A stretch of 64,000 bases of DNA. It comes from Nocardioides hwasunensis (GTDB lineage: Bacteria > Actinomycetota > Actinomycetes > Propionibacteriales > Nocardioidaceae). A model generated the notes under the pieces. The model was not told where the DNA came from. It searched no databases and was given only the letters and a program-made list of their open reading frames with translations. The stretch is taken from assembly GCF_014779665.1 (NCBI RefSeq), contig NZ_JACXYY010000002.1:434001-498000 (forward strand). The letters are read 5' to 3'. The position numbers were made by a program, and so were the translations under genes. Position 1 is the first letter of the stretch; each line of letters starts with the position of its first letter. Shown here one piece after another: positions 49,353-58,409 of this stretch.

Positions 49353-50753
49353 TCAGGTGACGACCTTGCCGGGGTTGAGCACCCCCCGGGGGTCGAGTGC
49401 CCGCCGGATCGCGCGATGCATCTCGACGACGGCCGGGGGCAGCTCGGCGGCCAGCCCGGCACGCTTCAGCAGGCCGACCCCGTGCTCGCCGGTGACGGTC
49501 CCGCCGCAGGCGAGTGCCTCGACGATGATGTCGTCGAAGGCGTGCTGGGCGCGCACGCGCGCCGCGTCGTCGCCGGCGGGGGTGATGATCAGCGGGTGCA
49601 GGTTGCCGTCGCCCGCGTGGGCGATGTTGGCGATCAGCACGTCGTGCCGCTCCGCGATCGCCTGCACGGCGGCGAGCATCTCGGGCACCCGTCCGACCGG
49701 CACGCAGACGTCCTCGGTGAGCACCGGTCCGAGCCGCTCGAGGGCGGGGTAGGCCAGGCGGCGGGCAGCGAACATCGCGTCGGCCTCCGCCTCGTCCTCC
49801 GAGCGCGCCGCGAACGTCGCGCCGGCGCCCTCGAAGGCGCCCAGGACGGCCTCGGCCTCGGCGATCCCGGCGGCGCCCGGGCCGTCGACGCGGGCGAGGA
49901 GGATCGCCTCGCAGTCGGCCTCGATGCCGAGGTTCTTCCAGTCGTTGACGGCCGTGAGGCAGTGCCGGTCGAGCAGCTCGAGCGCCGAGGGGATGGCGCC
50001 GGCGCGCGCCACCGCGGCCACGGCCTCGCCGGCCGCGACGAGCGAGTCGAAGAAGCCGACGACCGTCTGCTCGGCCGGCCGCGCCGGGCGCAGCCGCACG
50101 GTGATCTCGGTGACCAGCCCGAGGGTGCCCTCGGAGCCGACCAGCAGGGAGACCAGGTCGTAGCCGGCGACGCCCTTGGCGGTCTCGCGGCCCACGCGCA
50201 CGAGCTCGCCGGTGCCGGTGACGACCTCGAGGGCGAGGACGTAGTCGCCGGTGACGCCGTACTTCACGCAGCACAGGCCGCCGGCGTTGGTCGCGACGTT
50301 GCCGCCGATGGTCGACCAGGGAGAGCTGGCCGGGTCCGGCGGGTACCACAGGCCGTGCTCGGCGACCGCCGCGCGCAGGTCGTCGTTCACGACCCCTGGC
50401 TGGACGACGGCCAGGCGCTCGACCGGGTCGATGCGGGTCACGGCGGCCATCTGCTCGAAGCTGACGACGATGCCCCCGGACACCGCGTTCGCCCCGCCGG
50501 ACAGGCCGGTGCCCGCGCCGCGCGGCACGACGGGCACGTCGTGCTCGACGCACCAGCGCACGAGGGTGCGCACCTGCTCGGCGGAGGTCGGCCGGGCCAC
50601 GGCGAGCGGGACGGCGTACGGCGCCCACTCGGCCTCGTCGTGGCTGTAGCGGGCCGTCGAGGCCGGGTCGGTGAGCAGCGTGCCGGGCGGCAGCAGCCCG
50701 GCCAGGTCCTCGAGATCGACCAGCACGGCGTCGCGAGCGGTCGTGAGGGTCAT
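49353..50753 (-). CDS. FAD-linked oxidase (glycolate/D-lactate dehydrogenase type)
   Basis: A 466-residue flavoprotein of the GlcD/VAO family oxidising a 2-hydroxy acid. The FAD-binding domain includes VPVVPRGAGTGLSGGANAV, PPDPASSPWSTIGGNVATNAGG and GVTGDYVLALEVVTGTGELVRVG. The C-terminal cap has IANIAHAGDGNLHPLIITP and GTVTGEHGVGLLKR with the metal and substrate histidines. The ATG overlaps the MFS transporter stop by 4 bp (ATGA), so the oxidase and transporter form one unit. Likely substrates are glycolate, lactate or a similar acid; the sequence does not decide. Confidence 0.9.
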   Translation of the reverse strand: MTLTTARDAVLVDLEDLAGLLPPGTLLTDPASTARYSHDEAEWAPYAVPLAVARPTSAEQVRTLVRWCVEHDVPVVPRGAGTGLSGGANAVSGGIVVSFEQMAAVTRIDPVERLAVVQPGVVNDDLRAAVAEHGLWYPPDPASSPWSTIGGNVATNAGGLCCVKYGVTGDYVLALEVVTGTGELVRVGRETAKGVAGYDLVSLLVGSEGTLGLVTEITVRLRPARPAEQTVVGFFDSLVAAGEAVAAVARAGAIPSALELLDRHCLTAVNDWKNLGIEADCEAILLARVDGPGAAGIAEAEAVLGAFEGAGATFAARSEDEAEADAMFAARRLAYPALERLGPVLTEDVCVPVGRVPEMLAAVQAIAERHDVLIANIAHAGDGNLHPLIITPAGDDAARVRAQHAFDDIIVEALACGGTVTGEHGVGLLKRAGLAAELPPAVVEMHRAIRRALDPRGVLNPGKVVT

Positions 50754-52036
50754 CGCACGGCCTTGATCGGGCGGACCAGCACGGCGCCGAGCATCACGAA
50801 GACGATCCCGGAGACGAACACCGCGGGGTAGCCACCGGTGATCGTGACGAGCGCCGCGGCGATCGACGGGCTCATCGCCTGCGGCAGCGTCGTCGCCAGC
50901 CCGAGGATGGCCAGGTCGCGACCGGCGCTGCTCCCACCCTGCAGGCGGGCCGGGAGCACCTCGGTCATCAGCGCCAGGTCGATGGAGATGTAGACGCCGA
51001 AGCCCAGGCCGAGCAGGAAGGCGTACGCCAGCACCCCGGTCGTGGTGGGCACGACGAGCGGGATGGCCAGGGCGAGCGACATCACGACCGACGACCACAC
51101 GATGAACGGCTTGCGGCGCCCGACCCTGTCCGAGAGCCAGCCGCTGCCCAGTGCGGAGAGCAGCACGCCGACCAGCAGCACGACGCCCATCGTGGCGGCG
51201 AAGGAGTTGGACTCGGCGTCGCTGAGCCCGATGTAGTCGCGCAGGATGTAGAGGCCGTAGGTCTGCGAGCCGTAGAAGCCGATCACCATGAGGAAGCGCG
51301 AGGCGAAGGCCCACGCGAAGTCGGGGTGCCGGCGCGGGCTGATCCAGAAGCCGCGCAGGAAGTCCTTCGCCGACGTGCGCTCGCGGGCGAGGCCGGCGCT
51401 CGAGGGATCGCGGTTGAGCACCACGAAGAGACCGACGACGGCGAGCACCAGGAGTGCGAGGACGACGTAGGGCAGGAGGCCGCGGCTCGCAGCTCCGCCG
51501 GCGACGATCACCCCGACGGCGTTGCCGATGGTGATGCCGACCCCGATCATCGCCGAGACCCCTCCGCGCCGGGCCGGGGGATAGCGGTCGGGCACGATCG
51601 CGGTCGCAGCGGCCTGGAGGGTGTTCACGCCGACCTGGACGACGAGCCACACGAGCGCCACGGCGAGCACCGAGCCCGCGAGCGGCAGGCCGAGGAGGAA
51701 GCCGCTGGTCAGCAGGGCGCCGCCGACCATCCACGGCGTGCGCCGGCCGAAGCGGGAGCGCGTGGCGTCGGACAGCGCGCCGGCCACCGGCTGGGCGAAG
51801 ATGTTGGCGACGAAGGCCACGGTGGTGACGAAGGCGAGGTTGCCGACCTTGGCGGCCTCGTCGATCCCGGCCACGATGTTGGGCAGCAGGATGCCGTTGC
51901 CCCCCGAGTTCACCGCGAGGATCGCGACGTAGACCATCAGCAGGCCGAACGACATCCGCCGCAGCGGGGGCCTCTCGACGCTCGGGCCGTCCGTGGCGGG
52001 CGGCAGTGCGGGGGAGGGGATCTCGGTCAGTGCCAT
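50750..52036 (-). CDS. MFS transporter
   Basis: A 428-residue major facilitator with 12 hydrophobic helices. GALSDATRSRFGRRTPWMVGG is the loop 2-3 signature and SGWLSDRVGRRKPFIVWSSVV the corresponding one in the second half. This GRRxPW pattern is closest to sugar/cation or sucrose-type symporters (GPH-like). As first gene of an operon with an FAD-linked oxidase it probably imports that enzyme's substrate. AGGAG lies 7 nt before the ATG. The 226-bp gap to the divergent spoIID-like gene contains the promoters; I saw no other element there. Confidence 0.9.
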   Translation of the reverse strand: MALTEIPSPALPPATDGPSVERPPLRRMSFGLLMVYVAILAVNSGGNGILLPNIVAGIDEAAKVGNLAFVTTVAFVANIFAQPVAGALSDATRSRFGRRTPWMVGGALLTSGFLLGLPLAGSVLAVALVWLVVQVGVNTLQAAATAIVPDRYPPARRGGVSAMIGVGITIGNAVGVIVAGGAASRGLLPYVVLALLVLAVVGLFVVLNRDPSSAGLARERTSAKDFLRGFWISPRRHPDFAWAFASRFLMVIGFYGSQTYGLYILRDYIGLSDAESNSFAATMGVVLLVGVLLSALGSGWLSDRVGRRKPFIVWSSVVMSLALAIPLVVPTTTGVLAYAFLLGLGFGVYISIDLALMTEVLPARLQGGSSAGRDLAILGLATTLPQAMSPSIAAALVTITGGYPAVFVSGIVFVMLGAVLVRPIKAVR

Positions 52037-52262
52037 CGGGTGCTCCTGGCTCGGGAGCGGCCCGGTCGCCGCCCGGTCCGGACGCTACGGACCACGGCCC
52101 GCCGCGACGATGGAGGTGACCTCCGTCACTGTGCGTGGACGGTGGAGAGGTCCTCCACCCACTGCCCGGAGCACCGTGTGGTCGTCCGGGACGGCAGCCG
52201 GCGTTCGCGGGCCGGAGGTAGTCTCGGTCGTTCGGTCCGTCGTCACTCCCGGGGGAGATCAC

Positions 52263-53498
52263 ATGTCCCGCCTGCGTCCTGCCCGCGTGCTGCTCGCCGC
52301 CCTCGCGAGCCTGCTGGTGCTGCCCGTCCTGCCCGCCTCCTCCGCCGACGCCGCACCGCGCAAGAAGGTCGAGACGTGGTCGACGCCGGGCAGCACGGCC
52401 ATCACGCTGACCGGGCACGGCTACGGCCACGGCCGCGGTCTCTCGCAGTACGGCGCGCAGGGCGCGGCCCTGCAGGGACTGACCTGGCAGCAGATCAACG
52501 AGTTCTACTACCCCGGGACGACCTGGGGCGAGATCAAGGGCAAGATCCGGGTGCTGATCACCGCCGACACCGGACGCGACGTGCAGGTCGTGGCCCGGTC
52601 CGGCACCAAGGTGCGCAGCCTCGAGCGCTCCCGCACGTGGCGGCTCCCCGCCAACGGCGCGAAGAAGTGGCGTCTCATCGCCAAGGGGCAGGACACCCAG
52701 GTCCAGTACACCAAGCGCGGTCCGTGGCGGACCTGGAAGAAGCTGCCGGGCCAGGCCGAGTTCTCCTCGACCGCGGGCACGCTCACCCTGGTGCTGCCCG
52801 GCGGTGCCCGCCGCGACTACCGCGGCACCCTCCAGTCGGTCGCCCCGCGCCAGAGCACCAAGCGCCAGACGGTCAACAGGCTGCCCATGGAGGCCTACCT
52901 CCGCGGCGTGGTGCCCGACGAGGTCCCGGCCCTGTGGGAGCCGGCAGCCGTCAGCGCCCAGTCGGTGGCGGCGCGCACCTACGCCGCGTTCGAGCGTGCC
53001 CACCCATCGGCGTCCCACTACGACCTCTGCGACACCAGCCAGTGCCAGGTCTACGGCGGCGTGGCGACCGAGCACCCGGCCGCCACCGCAGCGATCAAGG
53101 CCACCGCGAGGAAGGGCCTGTTCCACGACGGTCGGCCCGCCTTCACCCAGTTCTCCGCGAGCAACGGAGGATTCTCCGCAGCCGGGTCGATGCCCTACCT
53201 GGTGGCGCAGGCCGATCCCTACGACGGTGTCGCCAACCCGACGTACTCCGCCTGGACGACGACGATCGACGACACCCAGGTCGAGAAGCACTGGCCCCAG
53301 ATCGGTGACCTCACCTCCATCGAGGTGACCGCTCGCGACGGCAACGGCGACCTCGGCGGCCGGGTCACCGACATGGCCTTCATCGGGACGACCGGGACGG
53401 TCCGCGTCGACGGTGACACCGTGCGGTCCTCCTTCGGCCTCTACTCCGACTGGTTCACCTTCGGCGTCACGCCGCGACAGAAGGGCCCGGCACGCTAG
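52263..53498 (+). CDS. SpoIID/LytB domain protein, secreted
   Basis: A 411-residue exported protein with a signal peptide ending near SSADAA (residue 35). It has the SpoIID signature GHGYGHGRGLSQYGAQGAALQGLTWQQINEFYYPGTTWG, RLPMEAYLRGVVPDEVPALWEPAAVSAQSVAARTYA, and CDTSQCQVYGG. Family members cut glycan strands lacking stem peptides or bind cell wall; actinobacteria keep them without sporulation. GGGGGAG lies 5 nt before the ATG. The TAG stop overlaps the GTG of the next gene, so both secreted proteins are coupled. Confidence 0.93.
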   Translation: MSRLRPARVLLAALASLLVLPVLPASSADAAPRKKVETWSTPGSTAITLTGHGYGHGRGLSQYGAQGAALQGLTWQQINEFYYPGTTWGEIKGKIRVLITADTGRDVQVVARSGTKVRSLERSRTWRLPANGAKKWRLIAKGQDTQVQYTKRGPWRTWKKLPGQAEFSSTAGTLTLVLPGGARRDYRGTLQSVAPRQSTKRQTVNRLPMEAYLRGVVPDEVPALWEPAAVSAQSVAARTYAAFERAHPSASHYDLCDTSQCQVYGGVATEHPAATAAIKATARKGLFHDGRPAFTQFSASNGGFSAAGSMPYLVAQADPYDGVANPTYSAWTTTIDDTQVEKHWPQIGDLTSIEVTARDGNGDLGGRVTDMAFIGTTGTVRVDGDTVRSSFGLYSDWFTFGVTPRQKGPAR

Positions 53499-54439
53499 TG
53501 GGCCGCTCGCGCCTGTCGGCGCTGCTCGCGGGCCTCGTGCTCCTGACCGCCTGCTCGTCCGGGGGGACCTCACCCGGCGAGGGAGGCAGCCCCGCGCCCG
53601 ACCCGGTCACCGACACCGAGGTCACCTCCGACGTCGACTACGTGGCGCTGGGGGACTCCTTCTCCGCGGGGCCTTTCATCGGCACCATGCGCACCGACCC
53701 CAACGGGTGCGCCCGCTCGCGGGACAACTACCCGGCGTTCCTCGCCGACTGGCTCGACGTCAAGAGCTACACCGACGTGACGTGCTCGGCCGCGACGACC
53801 GCGGACCTCACCGCCCCGATGAGGCTCTTCGACGGCACGACGGCACCGCCCCAGCTCGACGCGCTCTCGGAGGACACCGACCTGGTGACCCTCGGCATGG
53901 GCGGCAACGACTTCGGCATCTACACCTCGCTGATCCAGTGCCAGGACGGTGCGGCCTGCCCGCTCGACCGGCTGCGAGCCGATGCCGGCAAGGTCGCGGG
54001 CAACATCCGCAAGGCCGTGCGCGGGATCCGCTCGCGTGCGCCGGAGGCGACCGTCTACGTCGTCGGCTACCCCGACATCCTGCCGACCGAGGGCACGTGC
54101 GCCGCGGTCGGCGTGCCGGCCGACGTGCTCGGCCCCGTCGCCGACATCGCCGGGATCCTCAACGCGTCGCTGCGCGCAGGCGCGAAGGCCGGCGGGGCGT
54201 CGTACGTCGACATGGCGAAGCCCTCGCAGGGCCACGACGTGTGCGCGCAGCGTGGGGCGTGGATCAACGGCCCGCGGTTCCGCGCGGGTGTCGCCGCGCC
54301 GTTCCACCCCAAGCTCAACGGCATGCGTGCCATGGCCGCGGTGATCTATGAGCAGATCACCGGTGAGGAGCCGGAGAGGACCGAGTACGCCGAGCCGGAC
54401 CCCGACGTCGTCGTGCTCAACGAGCCAGCCGAGGGGTAG
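53498..54439 (+). CDS. SGNH/GDSL-family lipoprotein hydrolase
   Basis: A 313-residue lipoprotein (lipobox LLTACS). The SGNH blocks are GDSFSAGPF (nucleophile), the block II glycine region, GMGGNDFG with the oxyanion asparagine, and APFHPKLNG with the catalytic His. Cysteines are paired as in secreted actinobacterial lipases (CARS, CSAAT, CQDGAAC, CAAVG, CAQ). The substrate is an ester, perhaps lipid or acylated wall polymer. The start overlaps the spoIID-like gene by one base, so a joint role at the cell envelope is possible. Confidence 0.88.
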   Translation: MGRSRLSALLAGLVLLTACSSGGTSPGEGGSPAPDPVTDTEVTSDVDYVALGDSFSAGPFIGTMRTDPNGCARSRDNYPAFLADWLDVKSYTDVTCSAATTADLTAPMRLFDGTTAPPQLDALSEDTDLVTLGMGGNDFGIYTSLIQCQDGAACPLDRLRADAGKVAGNIRKAVRGIRSRAPEATVYVVGYPDILPTEGTCAAVGVPADVLGPVADIAGILNASLRAGAKAGGASYVDMAKPSQGHDVCAQRGAWINGPRFRAGVAAPFHPKLNGMRAMAAVIYEQITGEEPERTEYAEPDPDVVVLNEPAEG

Positions 54440-54519
54440 CGGCCGTCATCCCCTCGGGTGGTTCGGCGGGCCAGCGCGTGGGCGAGCATGGCAGGACATC
54501 CACCGACGAAGGAGCATGC

Positions 54520-54963
54520 ATGTCCGACGATGCCAAGGCGGCCAAGGAACTGGTCGAGACGCTGAAGGACGGCGAGCGCGGCTTCGCCGACGCCGCGGAG
54601 AAGGTGCGCGACGGCGAGCACGCCGAGTGGGGCGGGACGCTGGAGCGACTCTCGGCGCAGCGGGCCGGCTTCCACCGGGAGATCGTCGACCTGGGCCACG
54701 ACTACGGCGACGACGTCGACGAGAGCGGGTCGGTCGCGGCGGCCGTGCACCGCGGCTGGATCTCGCTGAAGGACGCCCTGACGGGCGACGACGCGAGTGC
54801 GGTCCTCAAGGCTGCCGTCACCGGCGAGGACCACACCGTCTCGGAGTACGACAAGGCCCTGGAGATGAACCTGAGCGACGGCTTCCGCCAGGTCGTCAGC
54901 CGTCAGCGCGGAGAGGTCGTCGCTGCCCGCGACGAGGTCAAGGCGCTCCAGGCGGCGAGCTAG
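54520..54963 (+). CDS. PA2169-family four-helix-bundle protein (DUF2383)
   Basis: A 147-residue ferritin-like four-helix protein without obvious metal ligands. AKELVETLKDGERGFADAAEKV starts the DUF2383 signature, followed by FHREIVDLGHDYG, ESGSVAAAVHRGWISLKDALTGDDASAVLKAAVTGEDHTVSEYDKAL. The family is linked to stress and general maintenance, but its biochemical role is unknown. GAAGGAG lies 6 nt before the ATG at 54520. The last 4 bp overlap the convergent pyc stop. Confidence 0.87.
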   Translation: MSDDAKAAKELVETLKDGERGFADAAEKVRDGEHAEWGGTLERLSAQRAGFHREIVDLGHDYGDDVDESGSVAAAVHRGWISLKDALTGDDASAVLKAAVTGEDHTVSEYDKALEMNLSDGFRQVVSRQRGEVVAARDEVKALQAAS

Positions 54964-57900
54964 CCGATCACCAGCACCAGGTCGCCGCCCTCGGCGGCCT
55001 GGGTGGACGGGATCGCCAGCCGCTGGACCGTGCCCGCGATCGGGGCGGTGATCGAGGCCTCCATCTTCATGGCCTCGACCGTCGCCACCGTCTGGCCGAC
55101 CTCGACGGAGTCACCCTCCGCGACGGACACGGTGACCGCGCCGTCGTAGGGCGCTGCCACGTGGCCGCTGTGGGACGGGTCGGCCTTCTCCGCGGAGGCG
55201 ACGTCGGCGGCGATGCTGCGATCACGCACCTGCACCGGTCGCATCTGGCCGTCGACGGTCGCCATCACGTTGCGGAAACCGCGCTCGTCGGGCTCGCTGA
55301 TCGCCTCGAGGCCGAAGATCATCTCCCGGCCCTCGCGGACCCGCACCTGGTGCTCCTCACCCCGGCGCAGGCCGTAGAGGTAGTCGATCGTCGAGACGCC
55401 CGCCAGGTCGCCGTACTTCTCCCGCGACTCGTGGAAGGCGGCCGTCGGGCCGGGGAAGAGGAGCTCGTTGAGCGTCTCGCGGCGGTCGGTCTCCAGGCTC
55501 GCCTGCTGCTCGTCGGTGAGCGTCTCGACCGGCTGCTTCCAGGTCCGGCCCGCCAGCGCCTTGCTGCGGAAGGGCTCGGGCCAGCCACCGGGCGGGTCGC
55601 CCAGCTCGCCGTTGAGGAAGCCGATCACGGAGTCCGGGACGTCGTACGACGCCGGGTCGGCCTCGAACTCGGCCGGGTCGGCCGACGCTGCGACGAGGGC
55701 CAGCGCGAGGTCGCCGACGACCTTCGACGACGGGGTCACCTTCACGACGTTGCCGAGGATGTCGTTGGCCGCGGCGTACATGTCCTCGACCTGCTCGAAC
55801 TTCTCGCCGAGACCGAGTGCGATCGCCTGCTGGCGCAGGTTGGAGAGCTGCCCGCCCGGGATCTCGTGGCGGTAGACCCGACCGGTCGGGGCCGGCAGTC
55901 CGGACTCGAAGGGCGCGTAGACGCGACGCACCGCCTCCCAGTAGGGCTCCATCGCGTTGACCGCGGCGAGCGAGAGGCCGGTCTCGCGCGCGGAGTGGTC
56001 GGTCGCCGAGACGAGGGCTGACAGCGCGGGCTGCGAGGTGCCGCCGGCCATCGAGGCGGAGGCGGCGTCGACGGCGTCGACCCCGGCGTCGATCGCCGCG
56101 AGCAGCGTGGCGAGCTGGCCGCCGGGGGTGTCGTGCGTGTGCAGGTGGACCGGGAGGTCGAACCGCTCGCGCAGCGCCGTGACCAGGGTGCGGGCGGCGG
56201 GGGCGCGGAGCAGCCCGGCCATGTCCTTGATGGCCAGGACGTGGGCGCCGGCCTCGACGATCTGGTCGGCGAGGCGGAGGTAGTAGTCGAGGGTGTAGAG
56301 CCTCTCGCCGGGCGACGACAGGTCGCCGGTGTAGCAGAGGGCGACCTCGGCCACGGACGTCCCCGTCGCGCGCACGGCGTCGATGGCCGGTCGCATCTGG
56401 GAGACGTCGTTGAGGGCGTCGAAGACGCGGAACACGTCGATGCCGGTCTCGGCGGCCTCCTGGACGAAGGCCTCGGTGACCTCGGTCGGGTAGGGCGTGT
56501 AGCCGACGGTGTTGCGACCGCGCAGCAGCATCTGCAGGCCGATGTTGGGGATGGCCTCGCGCAGGGCGGCGAGCCGCTCCCACGGGTCCTCGTTGAGGAA
56601 TCGGAGTGCCACGTCGTACGTCGCCCCGCCCCAGCACTCGACCGACCACAGCTGCGGCGTGGTGCGGGCGACGTGGTCGGCGACCGCGAGCAGGTCGCGG
56701 GTGCGCACCCGGGTGGCGAGCAGCGACTGGTGGGCGTCGCGGAACGTGGTGTCGGTGACGGCCACGGTGTCCTGGGCGCGCAGCCGGCGCGCGAACTCCT
56801 CGGGGCCGATGTCGCGCAGCAGCTGGCGCGTGCCGTCGGGCACCGGTTGCGAGCGGTCGAGCTGCGGCAGCTTGCTGACCGGGGTCACGGTGACGGGCGC
56901 GGCGCCGTGCGGCTGGTTGACGGTGACGTCGGCGAGGAAGTCGAGCAACCGGGTGGCGCGGTCGCCGCCGAACTGCGCCTTGAGCAGCTGCGGGTGGTCC
57001 TCGATGAAGGAGGTGGTGACACCGCCGGAGGCGAAGTCCGGGTCGGCCAGCACGGCCTGCAGGAAGCCGACGTTGGTGGAGACGCCGCGGATGCGGAACT
57101 CCAGGAGGGCGCGACGAGCCTTCTCGACGGCGGCCTCGAACGTGCGACCGCGACAGGTCAGCTTGGCCAGCATCGAGTCGAAGTGGGGGCTGATCTCGGC
57201 GCCGGTGTAGGTGGTGCCGCCGTCGAGGCGCACGCCGGGACCGCCGGGGGAGCGGTACATCGTGATCTTGCCGGTGTCGGGCCGGAAGCCGTTGGCCGGG
57301 TCCTCGGTGGTGATGCGGCACTGGAGCGCGAACCCGCGCGGCTGCACCGACTCCTGGGTGAGCTCCAGGTCGGCCAGGGTGGCGCCGGCGGCGATGCGCA
57401 TCTGGGACTGCACGAGGTCGACCCCGGTGACCTCCTCGGTCACGGTGTGCTCGACCTGGATGCGCGGGTTCATCTCGATGAAGACGTACTTGCCCGACGG
57501 GTCGAGCAGGAACTCGACGGTGCCGGCGTTCTTGTAGTCGATCTCGCGGGCGAAGCGGACCGCGTCGGCGCAGATGCGGTCGCGCAGCTCGGGGTCGAGG
57601 TTGGGCGCGGGCGCGATCTCCACGACCTTCTGGTGGCGGCGCTGGACCGAGCAGTCGCGCTCGTAGAGGTGGATGACCCCGTCGTCCGACCCGGTGCCGT
57701 CGGACAGGATCTGCACCTCGATGTGGCGCGGGTCGACGACGGCCTGCTCGATGAAGACGGTCGGGTCGCCGAAGGCGCCCTCGGCCTCGCGCATGCAGGT
57801 CTCGATGGCCTCGCGCAGGTCGGCGCGGTCGTCGACGCGACGCATGCCGCGACCACCGCCGCCGGCGACGGCCTTGACGAAGAGAGGTGCCTCGATCGCC

Positions 57901-58346
57901 TCAGCGGCCTTCAGCAGCTCCTCGACGTCGGTGGACGGCGGCACGGACTCGAGCACCGGTACGCCGGCGGCCTTGGCCGCGGCGATCGCGCGCGCCTTGT
58001 TGCCGGTCAGGGTGAGGACGTCGGCGCTGGGGCCGATGAACGTGATGCCGTTGGCGGCGCACGCCTCGGCGAGGGCGGGGTTCTCGGAGAGGAAGCCGTA
58101 GCCGGGGTAGATCGCGTCGGCGCCGCACTGGACCGCGACCGCGACGATCGCCTCGGGATCGAGGTAGGCGCGGACCGGGTGGCCCACCTCCCCGATCTGG
58201 TAGGCCTCCTCGGCCTTCATCCGGTGCTCGGACCCGCGGTCCTCGTGGGGGAACACGGCCACCGTGCGCACGCCGATCTCACGTGCTGCGCGGAAGGCCC
58301 GGACTGCGATCTCGCCACGGTTGGCGACGAGCACCTTGGAGAACAT
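54960..58346 (-). CDS. pyc: Pyruvate carboxylase
   Basis: A complete 1128-residue biotin enzyme that carboxylates pyruvate to oxaloacetate. Biotin carboxylase domain 1-460: KVLVANRGEIAVRAFRAARE, the ATP loop VKAVAGGGGRGMR, and EMNPRIQVEHTVTEEVTG. Carboxyltransferase about 530-1050: DTTFRDAHQSLLATRVRT, ECWGGATYDVALRFL, KDMAGLL and PVHLHTHDTPGG (metal ligands). The C-terminal BCCP domain has the biotin lysine in VEAMKMEAS. All parts are intact. TAGCGT lies 7 nt before the ATG. It gives anaplerotic supply to the citric acid cycle. Confidence 0.97.
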   Translation of the reverse strand: MFSKVLVANRGEIAVRAFRAAREIGVRTVAVFPHEDRGSEHRMKAEEAYQIGEVGHPVRAYLDPEAIVAVAVQCGADAIYPGYGFLSENPALAEACAANGITFIGPSADVLTLTGNKARAIAAAKAAGVPVLESVPPSTDVEELLKAAEAIEAPLFVKAVAGGGGRGMRRVDDRADLREAIETCMREAEGAFGDPTVFIEQAVVDPRHIEVQILSDGTGSDDGVIHLYERDCSVQRRHQKVVEIAPAPNLDPELRDRICADAVRFAREIDYKNAGTVEFLLDPSGKYVFIEMNPRIQVEHTVTEEVTGVDLVQSQMRIAAGATLADLELTQESVQPRGFALQCRITTEDPANGFRPDTGKITMYRSPGGPGVRLDGGTTYTGAEISPHFDSMLAKLTCRGRTFEAAVEKARRALLEFRIRGVSTNVGFLQAVLADPDFASGGVTTSFIEDHPQLLKAQFGGDRATRLLDFLADVTVNQPHGAAPVTVTPVSKLPQLDRSQPVPDGTRQLLRDIGPEEFARRLRAQDTVAVTDTTFRDAHQSLLATRVRTRDLLAVADHVARTTPQLWSVECWGGATYDVALRFLNEDPWERLAALREAIPNIGLQMLLRGRNTVGYTPYPTEVTEAFVQEAAETGIDVFRVFDALNDVSQMRPAIDAVRATGTSVAEVALCYTGDLSSPGERLYTLDYYLRLADQIVEAGAHVLAIKDMAGLLRAPAARTLVTALRERFDLPVHLHTHDTPGGQLATLLAAIDAGVDAVDAASASMAGGTSQPALSALVSATDHSARETGLSLAAVNAMEPYWEAVRRVYAPFESGLPAPTGRVYRHEIPGGQLSNLRQQAIALGLGEKFEQVEDMYAAANDILGNVVKVTPSSKVVGDLALALVAASADPAEFEADPASYDVPDSVIGFLNGELGDPPGGWPEPFRSKALAGRTWKQPVETLTDEQQASLETDRRETLNELLFPGPTAAFHESREKYGDLAGVSTIDYLYGLRRGEEHQVRVREGREMIFGLEAISEPDERGFRNVMATVDGQMRPVQVRDRSIAADVASAEKADPSHSGHVAAPYDGAVTVSVAEGDSVEVGQTVATVEAMKMEASITAPIAGTVQRLAIPSTQAAEGGDLVLVIG

Positions 58347-58353
58347 GGGGCGA

Positions 58354-58359
58354 ACGCTA
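58354..58359 (-). promoter_or_regulatory. -10 box, leaderless promoter of pyc
   Basis: TAGCGT on the minus strand, 7 nt before ATG 58346. Confidence 0.45.
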
Positions 58360-58409
58360 TCCAGTGGGAGTGTGACCCGCGACTCATGTCCGGCACCCGG
58401 GCACCTGCG

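Noticed and set aside
54960..54963. Overlap of the DUF2383 gene with the pyc stop
   Set aside because: Four-base convergent overlap is common and needs no explanation.
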